A stretch of 64,000 nt of DNA. Origin: Tieghemiomyces parasiticus. Lineage: Eukaryota > Kickxellomycota > Dimargaritomycetes > Dimargaritales > Dimargaritaceae. The DNA lies in contig JANBPT010000043.1 in the NCBI GenBank assembly GCA_027575765.1, forward strand, positions 30,992 to 94,991. Reading direction: 5' to 3'. Shown here piece by piece: positions 54,903 to 64,000 of the stretch; the first letter of the stretch is position 1; every line of letters starts with the position of its first letter. Made by a program: the position numbers and the translations under genes. Under the pieces are notes generated by a model that searched no databases, had not been told where the DNA came from, and saw nothing but the letters and a program-made list of their open reading frames with translations.

Positions 54903-56715
54903 GGCTATGCAATGGGCTGACAGCGGTTGAAAAAGTTCCTTGAAATGGATAGGTGGCAATGGGGGGTTGGTGAGACGGCGAGCGAGGCTAGTAGGAAGCT
55001 TCTAGAGTCGCGCGGGAGGGTCGAGCAGGCACGAGGGTTATCGTGACCTTAAATCGAAGAGGAATCTGCGTGAGGTGAGTTGTGGGGGGGTCTAGTCGAG
55101 GAATCCACCGGGACGAAAGGCGGCAGAGGGGTGAAGGGTTATGAAACGCGGGTTCTCGAGACGGAGTACAAGCGTCAAGCCAGGCCGGTTCGGTCTGAAT
55201 ACGACGACGGGGGAAACGCTAATGCAAGAAGGAGGCCTGGGGTAGAACTCGGAAGTCAGTAGCGAAGGCGTAAAGACTGCGAGAGTAAGGTGCGCAATGG
55301 AGACAAGCTAGATAGGAAGTGGGGAGAGGAAGGGGATCTCTGCCACGGGATATGCGTCGGTTTATAGAGCCCCCAGGAGGCCCGGTGGTGACCGCTTCGT
55401 TTTCACCTGCCAGTAGGTGTCCAAGCCACCCACGAACAATCACTCTGTGACTGGGGGGCAGACTAGGTGCAAGCACTTTGCCAACCTGGTCCTCCTCGAT
55501 ACTGACAACGTACAGTGGCAGCGTGGGTAAGCCAATGGCCATGGCAGGTATGGGCCTTGGGAACGGCTGGTCGGTCCCGTCTGCGCGGCAAAAACATAAT
55601 AGTTCTTGCCATGTATAGCCCCCCCCCCGCTCATCGGGTAAAGGGAGGCTGGCAGCAGGTCGGAGGCATATGCTAATGAGGCAATGGTGCCCACGCCATT
55701 GGTCGTTGGTTGGGCCCTACCTGTCGTCTTTGAACGCCACAGCCAGGAAACGAAAAGTACTGGCTCGGGACGATGGTGTCGGCTAGGATACGGATGACAG
55801 ACGGGCCTGTCCATGGCCCTGGCTAGAGTCCCTAAGGGTAGGCCAGCACAGCGGAGGTTGTTCTATGTTCAATAGATCTATGGGGGGGGCACAGGCGCTG
55901 GACTCCATCAGGCGGTGCGTTTTGTTGCTACCAACCACCCCAAGTCGTCCACAAGGACCCTTATGCCCCGTCTAGGCGACTGATACCTAGGAATCTGGCC
56001 CGCGCACGTGCCTCAGCACCCAAAACCCTCCTTGTGTTCAATCCAGCTCCCATGGTGGGAAAATTTACGACATGCGATCAAGTAAGTCCACTGGTCTCCC
56101 CCACTAGATACTTGGCCGCCAACTGGGGGCCTAGGCCACCCTTGATCACCGAATGGCTGGCCTTGACGGCACACGCGTAGGGAATCCGCCGCTAGGCGAC
56201 GCGCGCTACCACCCGCCGAAATGCTCGGGCTTACGCGCACGGCGCTTTGGGTCGATATGCTAGAAGCTGTGTTTGTATGCGCTGCGGCAAGCGGTACCTA
56301 AAACATTAAAGCCTGTCCCAAACCCAGACTGTCCCTGAAAGTTAGCAATGGATACGTCCACCGACTACCATCGCACCTCCAACTGGCGTCCCTTAATTTT
56401 TCTCCGATTGGTTTGGCTACCCCCCTCTCGTGTGTGCATTCCTGGCCTACTCTCCCGATTTTCATTCGCCGTTCCTTCCCGCTGTGCCCCATTCTGGAAA
56501 TCCCTTCCGTCATCGCGTGTCTTGCCAACCCTTAACGTTGGTCCAGTGTCCTGCTGTTCGTGGCAGGTCAACTGTTATCTGTAGTACTTATTAAGGTATC
56601 GTGTGTCGTAGCTGACCACCCCCTTGTCACTTTTGCGTTGATAGCAAGCCAGTCCGTTTCGGACTGCACCTAGAATCGCATCCACCGCACGAGTAAGCGT
56701 TGCATTATTTTGCCC
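54903..56715. other. 1.8 kb intergenic, divergent promoters
   Basis: Lies between the PEX5 start (minus) and the SCC3 start (plus). No supported gene; frames of 107-124 codons near 55219-55814 on the minus strand have no features. C and G runs at 55619-55628 and 55882-55889. Confidence 0.45.
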
Positions 56716-59700
56716 ATGAGCCCCACCCCGCGTCGTCGCTCCGCCCGGGCGCCAGCGCCAGTCCCTCCGGCCTCCGCATCGCGACCCACCAACACCCGTG
56801 GTAAGTAGGTCCACTTGGTGACCAGACTCGGGGCTATACCAAAGGTTCCATTCAAAGCGGGACCCTCCATATAGGCCAGTAAAATCCCGACACCACAAAG
56901 GAGCGCGCCACCTAACTCAAGCCTCCCTATCCTATTGATGCATCCCCATTCCCCCTCAATACCGATCTAGCTCCTAAACGCGGTCTACCCGCAGACGGCA
57001 GCCTATCCACCTCCAGCCTCAGTAGCCTGGATACCGACTCGGAGGAGGAATCCAATCCCAAGCCGGCTCGGTCCGGCCGTGGATCACGTGGGCGTGGTCG
57101 AGCTCCCGCCACCAAACGGGCCCGCACCAAGACCCCTACCGCGCCGCGCAGCCTGTGGGACGCTGCCAGCCTTTCGCAACTTCCCAGCGTCCTCACGCCG
57201 CGTAACAATGCCACCGTCGCTACCACGACAGCCAAGCGGCGCCGCCCGGCTTCCACGGCCCGGCGTCGCAAATCTACCGTCAGCGGTGCTGTACCCGTCC
57301 ATAATGACAACGAATCAGCCCTATTCGACGCTGTCATGGACAAGGACACCGCCCTGGCTGCAGTGGTGTCGGACTGGATCGATTCGTATACTGCCGATGC
57401 CCCCACCGCCTTTCAGGAGCTCATTAACTTTCTAATGCGGGCATGCGGGTGCCACGCGTCGGTCGGGGGAGCAGATTTCAGTGACGAGACCGTCGTCACT
57501 GCTGTGCTGGCTGACCTGCAGGAACGGTTGCGCAGTGATGTGGCCCCGGATTTCCCCATGCAGTCCCGGGCGAAACTGTATCGCAAGTTCAGCCAACAAT
57601 GTCTGGACTTTGTGACGGGTCTAATCAAGCAGGGGCAGCACGTGCTAGTCTACACCGGTGATTTCATGGACGTGTTCGGCCTGTGGATCGCTCAGATGGC
57701 CGGTTCGACCTCACGGCCTTTCCGCTACACTTCTACCCTAGTGGCCCTGACCACCGTGACAGCCCTTTGCGATCTAAGCCAGTCAGGCCAGACCACGCTA
57801 GCCACCACCCACCGGCAGCTCACTGCCGCCAAGGCCAAGCGCGGCCGCGGGGCTGGCCCCTCCGCTGCTCGCATCAAGCAACTTGAGCAGACTATAGCCA
57901 GCCTCAATGCCCAGGCCGTCACCATTGCGGCCCTACTCGGGGACTGGTACGACACTATCTTCATCCACCGGTTCCGTGACATGGACCCGCATATCCGGCA
58001 AGAGTGTCTGCGTGCCTTGGCCACGTGGATCATTAAATTGCCTGGCCGGTTTTTGAGCGACGACTACCTACGCATATTTGGTTGGCTCATGTCCGATAAA
58101 GTGGCAGGCGTGCGCCAGGAAGCGGTGGCCGCCCTAGCCCGACTCTACGGCCAACCAGATCTACGCCCAGGGCTACACTTATTTACCAAACGGTTCGCGC
58201 CACGTATCGCCGCCATGGCCCTCTATGACGCGGATGTGACCGGCGTGCGCCTGGCCGCACTCCAATTGTTTACCGCCCTTCACGCCCTAGGCCTGGCCGA
58301 GGTGAGCGCCGCAGACCTGCTCGCTTTACCGGTGGCCGAGGACGAGCAAGGTACGAAAACAGAGACAGCGGAGGAGGAGAGCGCCGCCACCTCCCGTACC
58401 ATGACGCGGGCCGTGCTGTCCCGCTACCAGCTTGACCTAGGCGGCACTGAGGTCATTCGCCATCCGCTCTGCATATGTTCGACCGCCCCCGGGGAGCCCC
58501 ACGGGCCGACCTGCCACGACGCCCGTCTGGTCCAGCGTGTGCTCGGGGACTACCCCTTGCAGGCCCTCTTTATACCCACTCTCTTGCATACCCACCCGCG
58601 GGTGCGTGCAGCCGTCGCACCTTTGGTGGCTGGTTGGGTGCGGTCGGTATGGGTTCCCGCTCTGGCTGGCGCGAGCGACGAAGCCGACCCGCTCACGATG
58701 GATTACCAGGCGCTCACCGCATCCGAGGCTAGCGATTCCGACGACGACTCCGATGACGGAGCGGATCAGGCCTCGGACATCGATGACGGCGAATCCGAGA
58801 GGCCAGACGCCGGGGCCACGCTGGGCACCCTCACAAAATACCAGCAGCGGACCTTCCGTACGTATCACGCACTGGCCCTGCTCCTAGAGGCCTTTACTAC
58901 CACTGGTCGATCGGATACAGAGTCGCCCGATGTGACTGTCGTCGGCCTCCAGCCCACCGAGATCATCAGCCCCGCGCGCCACCCGCTCGACCTGCGCGTA
59001 TGTGCTGCCACTCACGCTCTTGCTGCCGAACTCACCGAGCTCGGGGACTGGCGGTCCCTGTGTACTTATGCTGGCGTGGATCACTCGGTGTCAAGCAGTA
59101 GCTCCACCAGTGACGAACCTGACGCGGTGGCCCCTGCTCCCGATCCAGAACCCCATACCAGTCCCACCCGCAGTGATCGCCGACGTCGTTCAACCCGGCC
59201 AGCCCTGAAGGCCACTGCGCCGACGACAACATCGTCCGTGGCCTCCCCGGACCGCCGCATTTTCCACCTCACCGAAGCCCAGGAGACGGTGTTTCTTGAC
59301 CTATTCGTGGAGGCCCTACGCGCTGTGTGCCAGCTGCCAGATACGGCGGCTGGTTCTGTTGCGGGGATTGTGACAGTGGCCGGCATAGTGGCAAATGGTC
59401 CACCGCCCGTTCCTACGCCTGGTTCCGCGGCCGCCGCCACGGTGAAGGCGAGCGGCCGCGAACGCCGGAAGCATGCTGAGCAGCTACAGCGCCTGGAAGA
59501 CACCATCAACCGACTCAGCCAACGTCTAGTCCCGTTGCTTCCCCGCCTCCTCCAGCGCTACCGGGCCGACGGGCCCCGCATAGCCAAAGTACTCGGCCTA
59601 GTCACCGGGGGCGTTCTGGGCTTCCACGCTTACCTTGACGGCCGGCGGGTACCGCTACTGCGCGAACTCGTTACCGAGACCCGGTCACTGTTCTTCCGCC

Positions 59701-61901
59701 ACCGGGACCCACTAGTCCTCGACCAGACCTTGACGGTCCTGCTGCTGGCAGTTGCTAGCGGTCTTTTCCAGGAGGGTGGGGGCGGGGAGCGCGTGGTCAC
59801 CAACGGCGCTGACGAGGCGGCCGTGGATTTTGCGGCCCGCCTCACCGACGACGCCACATTTAACGACGTGACGCGCGATACTCTGCAGCAGGTTTACACC
59901 CACGCCCGTGCCGTCGTGCGCCCCGCAGCCGATGCTCCGCTCGCCCTTGCCGTGGTTACCTCGCCAGATCAGACCTCTGTACGCGACCTCGCAGTTGCTC
60001 TGTACCGATTGGGCCAGCTAGCACAACTGGCCCCACTGGACATGTTCGCCTTCCGGCCGACTGATAATATCGGATCTGCCAGCCCAACCGTAGGGACTAG
60101 TACTACAATGTTCCGCCTAGCTTCAGATGACGCCACGGTCGACCCGGAATCCCTCCTGGGCCCGCTGGGCACGTCCCTCCTCGAGCTCGTTCACTGGGAC
60201 ATCCGTATTCCGCGTGATCTCGGCAATCCTGCCGCCGCGCTGATCCCGGAGGCCGTCCTGAGTGTCCTGACGGCGCAATTCCTGTGGCAGGTCGGCCAGA
60301 CCCGGGCCCAGGCTCAAGATGCTCCCGCCGACGTCACTGAGCTGTCGGATGAGGTGACCGCCCTTAACTTTGTCCGACGTTATCTGGCCGCCCAGTGCCG
60401 CGCCTGGCTCGACGAATCCGCCTCGGTCGCCGCCCCACCGGGTCTGGCCTACCGCCTCATCCAGCATGCTATGTTCCAGAGCCAGAGTCAGCTCTTGTGG
60501 CTGCTGAGCAGTGACGTTACTCACCCCACGGTGTGTCCGGCCCTGGCCCGTCTACGCGAAGGTGTCGACGAATCCACCCAGGCCGCATTTACTGCATTTA
60601 TCAGGGCCACTTTAGCCCATTGGTTGGAGGTAGAGGACACAGCACAGGGTATAACGGACGGACTTACCGAAGACCCGAACGAAGATCCAGCCACCCGCAT
60701 GGACACCGATCCGGAGGATCCGCCGGCCACCACTTCCTCTGATGTCCCGGCCTGGGACGCCCATCTTCTGGCCCAGGCCCGACAGAGCGTGGCCTTGTAT
60801 CTCCAGGGCTTCCAGTTGCAGTTGTTCAATGTGGCCGATCTGACCTCCGTCCTGATCTACCATGGCCTACTGGACCCGGTCTATGACGACCTGGTCAAAG
60901 CCGCTTGTGAGGCTGGGGTTCGTCACACTACTCCGCAGCCGACAGTGCCTCTGACCGAATACTACCACATTCTCAAATACCGACAGGGCATAATTGAAGT
61001 ATTTGCGCAGAGCCTATCAGCCTCCTACGCGCTATGGATGGATCGCTGCCGTCACTTGCCTGCTCCAACACCCGGCCTGGCCCGCATGCTGGCCCACGCT
61101 CTGAAGGATACGCTAACCGCACACCCGGACCTCCCGATCGTCGAAAGTCCCGCCCCCACCGCCCCAGATGCCACCCCGTTGCGCCAGCCCGATATCCCTA
61201 CGCCCGCCCAGCAGCGCTACCAACTCTACCGCGTGGTCACCTCCGCCGTGCACAAGTTGCACCAGGAGGGCATTACGTTCGCCCTGATAAAGTTTAAAGG
61301 GTACTTTCGTTTGGAGAACTTTGACGCCTGCCGCCGGACCCTCAAATATTTTAAGGCCCTGGTGTTGCTCATCACGGGTCTGCTCTCGCCTTTCCAGGCG
61401 GAGGCCCTCCAGAAGTTTGCCGCCGAGGCGGCGGTTGACCAGCAGATCATGATCCTATCCGCCGAGGCGGAGACCAACGAGGAAGACGAGACCGGACCCG
61501 TCACGGTGGGCGACCTCACCGCCAAGGATTGGGAGCCGTATCACCAATACCTAAGGCGCCTTCAGACCGTAGTTGAGAAAGGCAAACTTCAACAGATATC
61601 GATGCGTTCAGCGGTGGCTCCGGGGTCAATGGCCTCCGTTGACCCAGGTACTCCTACCGCGCCTGCAGGGACCCGCCGTAACCTTCGACGTCAGCTGAAT
61701 GAGGCTGTCAGCGATCATGATGACAGCGACGAAGAGGGTATCGCACCAGCGCCGCACGATACGGTTGGCGACGTGGGCGCCTCCTCGACCGCTGTGGAGG
61801 CGACAGCGGCCGCTGCCGATGAGATTTCGGAGACGTCGTCCGATGAGGAGCCGGCTGATGAAGATACCATGGCTCTGGACGCCGACCCCATTGAAGACTA
61901 G
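56716..61901 (+). CDS. SCC3: cohesin subunit SCC3/STAG (two exons)
   Basis: HEAT-repeat component of the cohesin ring that holds sister chromatids and helps load cohesin on DNA; 1663 residues. Exon 1 is 56716-56800 and exon 2 is 56995-61901, joined in phase 1. The long frame alone begins at an internal Met (residue 143) and would lose the N-terminus. Residues 1-130 are basic and disordered, typical DNA-contacting tail. The STAG domain starts near VSDWIDSY (153), and the stromalin conserved domain around RFRDMDPHIRQECLRALATW spans about 352-417. An acidic insert lies near 597-615 and the last 80 residues are highly acidic. Longer than yeast or human members because of acidic and Pro/Ala-rich inserts. 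Protein acts in the nucleus. Confidence 0.92.
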
Positions 61902-62570
61902 ACCCAAAACACCACGTATCCCCTACAATGATAATCCAATTGACCTTCTATAGTGTTTTTTTTATGAGCTATTTCTAGTTTGTTTTGATGTCTCTGGGTT
62001 CGCTATATATCCGTGCTATCTCACAGGGAACTACACAGGCCAGACAAGCCTTGAATCTCGGAGTGTTTAGCAGCGCACTAGATTATTTTTCTTAGTATTA
62101 GATCTCCTTTGGCTAGTCTGCGAATCCCTTTGACTTAATATATAGCCATACTTACCACAATCTAACCTGCATACTGTTTGTATGCGTACATTATAGTGAA
62201 TAATTGTAGCTGTTCGCACTGGTTTAGAGGTCGAACAGTACACATCGAAAGCGAGTGATGAAAAGGGTCATTATGGAATAGAGCACAGCGAGGACGTTAG
62301 GCGTAAATTTTACCTCCCACTTGGCCCTTTGCCAGTGCTCTAATGCTACTGGCCGAAGCGAGTGGACCTTGGCCCTGGATAAGGTCCCACCAAGCCCCAC
62401 AACCTATCCTGGGGTTAATGGCATGTGCACCGTGCCATTCTCTAGTGTACCTTTGATCACATGTCCTCATGGCTATGACCCATTGGCGGCCAGCATCTTT
62501 CCTCCGCCCACCAATCTTCTTGTTTAGATTTACTTTGGAACCTTACAATTTCGCCCACTGATCCCTTACC
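61902..62570. other. spacer between SCC3 and the mS41-like gene
   Basis: AT-rich 3' region of SCC3 followed by the upstream region of the next plus-strand gene. No gene or RNA recognised. Confidence 0.5.
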
Positions 62571-63227
62571 ATGCGGCCGACATCAAGCCTCCTACATAAA
62601 ATAGCCACCCGGCCGCAAGTGTTTCGTTCTTATGCGCAACCCTTGAACAAGCCGATCGCTCGGCCCATCCCCGCCCCCAGAGGTAAATCAGCTGGGCCAA
62701 TCCTCCCTAGCCAGGCCGGGTTAGATCTATGCGTCCTGATCTAATGAGGTCCAAATTCAGGCCATCTGTGCACTATTAACGTTTCACTCTCCCCTTTCTG
62801 ACCGCCGCGCCCGCACATATCTTCATCCTTTCCGCGTGGAAAGCAGAAGGGCTGGATGTGCCAGCATTTATGTCCAAGATTGGTCGCAACTGCGAGAAGT
62901 ACGCACCCAAGTTCGAGGTAAGTAGCCGGCTGAGCAAACGAGGGCCCCTTTCCCCCATCGTTTGCACAGGTATTCTTAAACGCACTACCATTGACTGCTC
63001 TGGCAGACAGACACCTAGACTCACATACGTCAGTATGATATCTATTTCACCCGCCCTCGCTTTAACCCTTGCAGACCTGGGAGTCCCTTTTCACCACCAG
63101 CTCCTCCGATATGCGGCACAAGCTGAGCATTCCCACCAAGCCGCGGAAGTGGATCCTGGCCTGGACGGAGAAGTACCGCCAGGGGCAACCTCTCAAGTAC
63201 ATCCGGCCTTCCAGAAAAAACAAATAG
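62571..63227 (+). CDS. FYV4: mitochondrial small-ribosomal-subunit protein mS41-like (three exons)
   Basis: Predicted mitochondrial ribosomal protein of 111 residues. Exons: 62571-62682, 62847-62917 and 63075-63227; phases 1 and 0 agree. The first 25 residues are a presequence (Arg, Ser, Ala, no acids). The core reads VPAFMSKIGRNCEKYAPKF, then TWESLFTTSSSDMRHKL and PTKPRKWILAWTEKYRQG, which corresponds to the SAM-like fold of Fyv4/mS41 (IGR motif, here IGR at 53-55). A short basic tail follows. The protein sits in the fungal mitoribosomal small subunit. No single exon is long enough to be seen as a gene by itself, and the frames reported there are partial. Confidence 0.82.
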
Positions 63228-63924
63228 ATGACGCACAATGGCCATTTAGCTAGCGGGACAGCTGGATTAAAATAAACACAAACAAGCTTCTATCGATTAT
63301 TCTGCTGAGTGCATGAGTGTACGATCAGGTAAAACTAGAGTTCTCAAAAGAGTTAGGTAATAATGATTGGTTGCGTGCCAGGGTATGACGAGGCGTGAGG
63401 TCCGAGAGCGAGAAGGCCAAAGTCACTTGATTGCACGCTTAACGAATTTCATACTAGAAAAAATTCGCCAGTTTTAAACATATGTTTCTCGCGGATGACA
63501 AGGTAACCGTTGGGTGTAGTTGAGGGGTATGGTGTTGGTTCCTCCTGTACGATGGAAAGGCACTGGATTCCAGCCGACTTCGACTTTTAAGTCAGAAGGC
63601 TATTGCCTGCTCAATCACGAAGGTGCCACCGTTTCGTAGTGGAAGCCTTTCAGCTTCATCAGGAATGCTAAGAGTGAGTGGCAACTATAGTATAGGGCTT
63701 TCCGGAAAATCCCTCCGTAGCAAGGGCGCTGTATCTTGAACTGATGAGTATTATTCCTAAAATATAGGGTTAATAACAAGCTAAAAAACCAAGAAAGTAG
63801 GACAATCTGGAAAGTCTAACGAAAAATTTCATTTTCGTTATCACTACTATAAAGCAAGGCCTTACCTTCGTTTACATGAGAAGACGGGCGAGCGCCTTGA
63901 GTGCGATGAAAAAATCAAAAATGT
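63228..63924. other. spacer before the terminal tRNA
   Basis: No gene seen. The 3' flank of the minus-strand tRNA-Gly contains T runs on its sense strand (63914-63922) suited to Pol III termination. Confidence 0.5.
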
Positions 63925-63995
63925 TGCGCAGACGGGGAATCGAACCCCGGTCTATCGCGTGGCAGGCGATAATTATACCACTAAACCATCTGCGC
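63925..63995 (-). tRNA. tRNA-Gly (GCC), second copy
   Basis: Identical over 71 bases to the tRNA-Gly at 26757-26827: anticodon GCC, acceptor GCGCAGA/TCTGCGC, discriminator A. The five bases before its 5' end (GTGAA, at the window edge) equal those before the first copy, while 3' flanks differ. No LTR can be seen because the window ends there. Confidence 0.96.
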
Positions 63996-64000
63996 TTCAC

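Noticed and set aside
1..64000. CRISPR array, prokaryotic operon or phage features
   Set aside because: No regularly spaced short repeats and no Shine-Dalgarno-led gene strings; introns and Pol III genes show a eukaryotic genome.

Overview
The window is nuclear DNA of a fungus. Spliceosomal introns are short (about 70 to 400 bp) and start almost always with GTAAGT-like donors. The gene set includes peroxisome import (PEX5), mitochondrial presequence degradation (CYM1/PreP), a mitochondrial glutamyl-tRNA synthetase, a complex I assembly-type twin CX9C protein, cohesin SCC3, a fungal mS41-like mitoribosomal protein, two seven-helix receptors and a cluster of secreted trypsin-like proteases. Trypsin-type S1 proteases, a P-type-lectin receptor, 5S rRNA away from the large rDNA, and an intron-bearing but compact genome fit an early-diverging (zygomycete-grade, possibly Zoopagomycota/Kickxellomycotina) fungus; that placement is inference only.

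Layout. 1-10.7 kb: three minus-strand S1 serine proteases in a row, one soluble and two with C-terminal tails that look GPI-anchored, separated by gene-free DNA. 10.7-12.8 kb: a PKA-type AGC kinase with a 400-residue disordered front. 12.8-18.5 kb: gene-poor. 18.5-19.4 kb: a small seven-helix membrane protein in two exons. 19.9-28.7 kb: an AT-richer repeat island with solo-LTR-like elements, a decayed LINE-like remnant, several dispersed repeats, one 5S rRNA gene, tRNA-Gly(GCC), tRNA-Glu(CTC) and a tRNA-like pseudogene. The LTRs end 4, 9 and 10 bp upstream of the three Pol III genes, and flanking duplications are visible. This is the signature of Ty3-like targeting to Pol III start sites and is the most striking thing in the window.

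28.9-32.3 kb: a four-exon mitochondrial-type DEAD-box helicase convergent with a mannose-6-phosphate-receptor-like membrane protein. 35.7-38.6 kb: a CsbD-like hydrophilin and a GPCR-like protein. 38.8-43.7 kb: a 66-residue twin CX9C protein divergent from the five-exon GluRS gene, then a DUF1295/steroid-reductase-like enzyme. 44.4-54.9 kb: three minus-strand multi-exon genes, namely a PA-TM-RING ubiquitin ligase, CYM1 and PEX5. 56.7-63.2 kb: SCC3 and the mS41-like gene. The window ends in a second tRNA-Gly(GCC) on the minus strand.

Exon-intron structures were built by hand from donor/acceptor sites, reading frame and family conservation; all splice coordinates are predictions. Many mitochondrial and organelle-trafficking genes are present, but the order shows no operon-like logic beyond one divergent pair.
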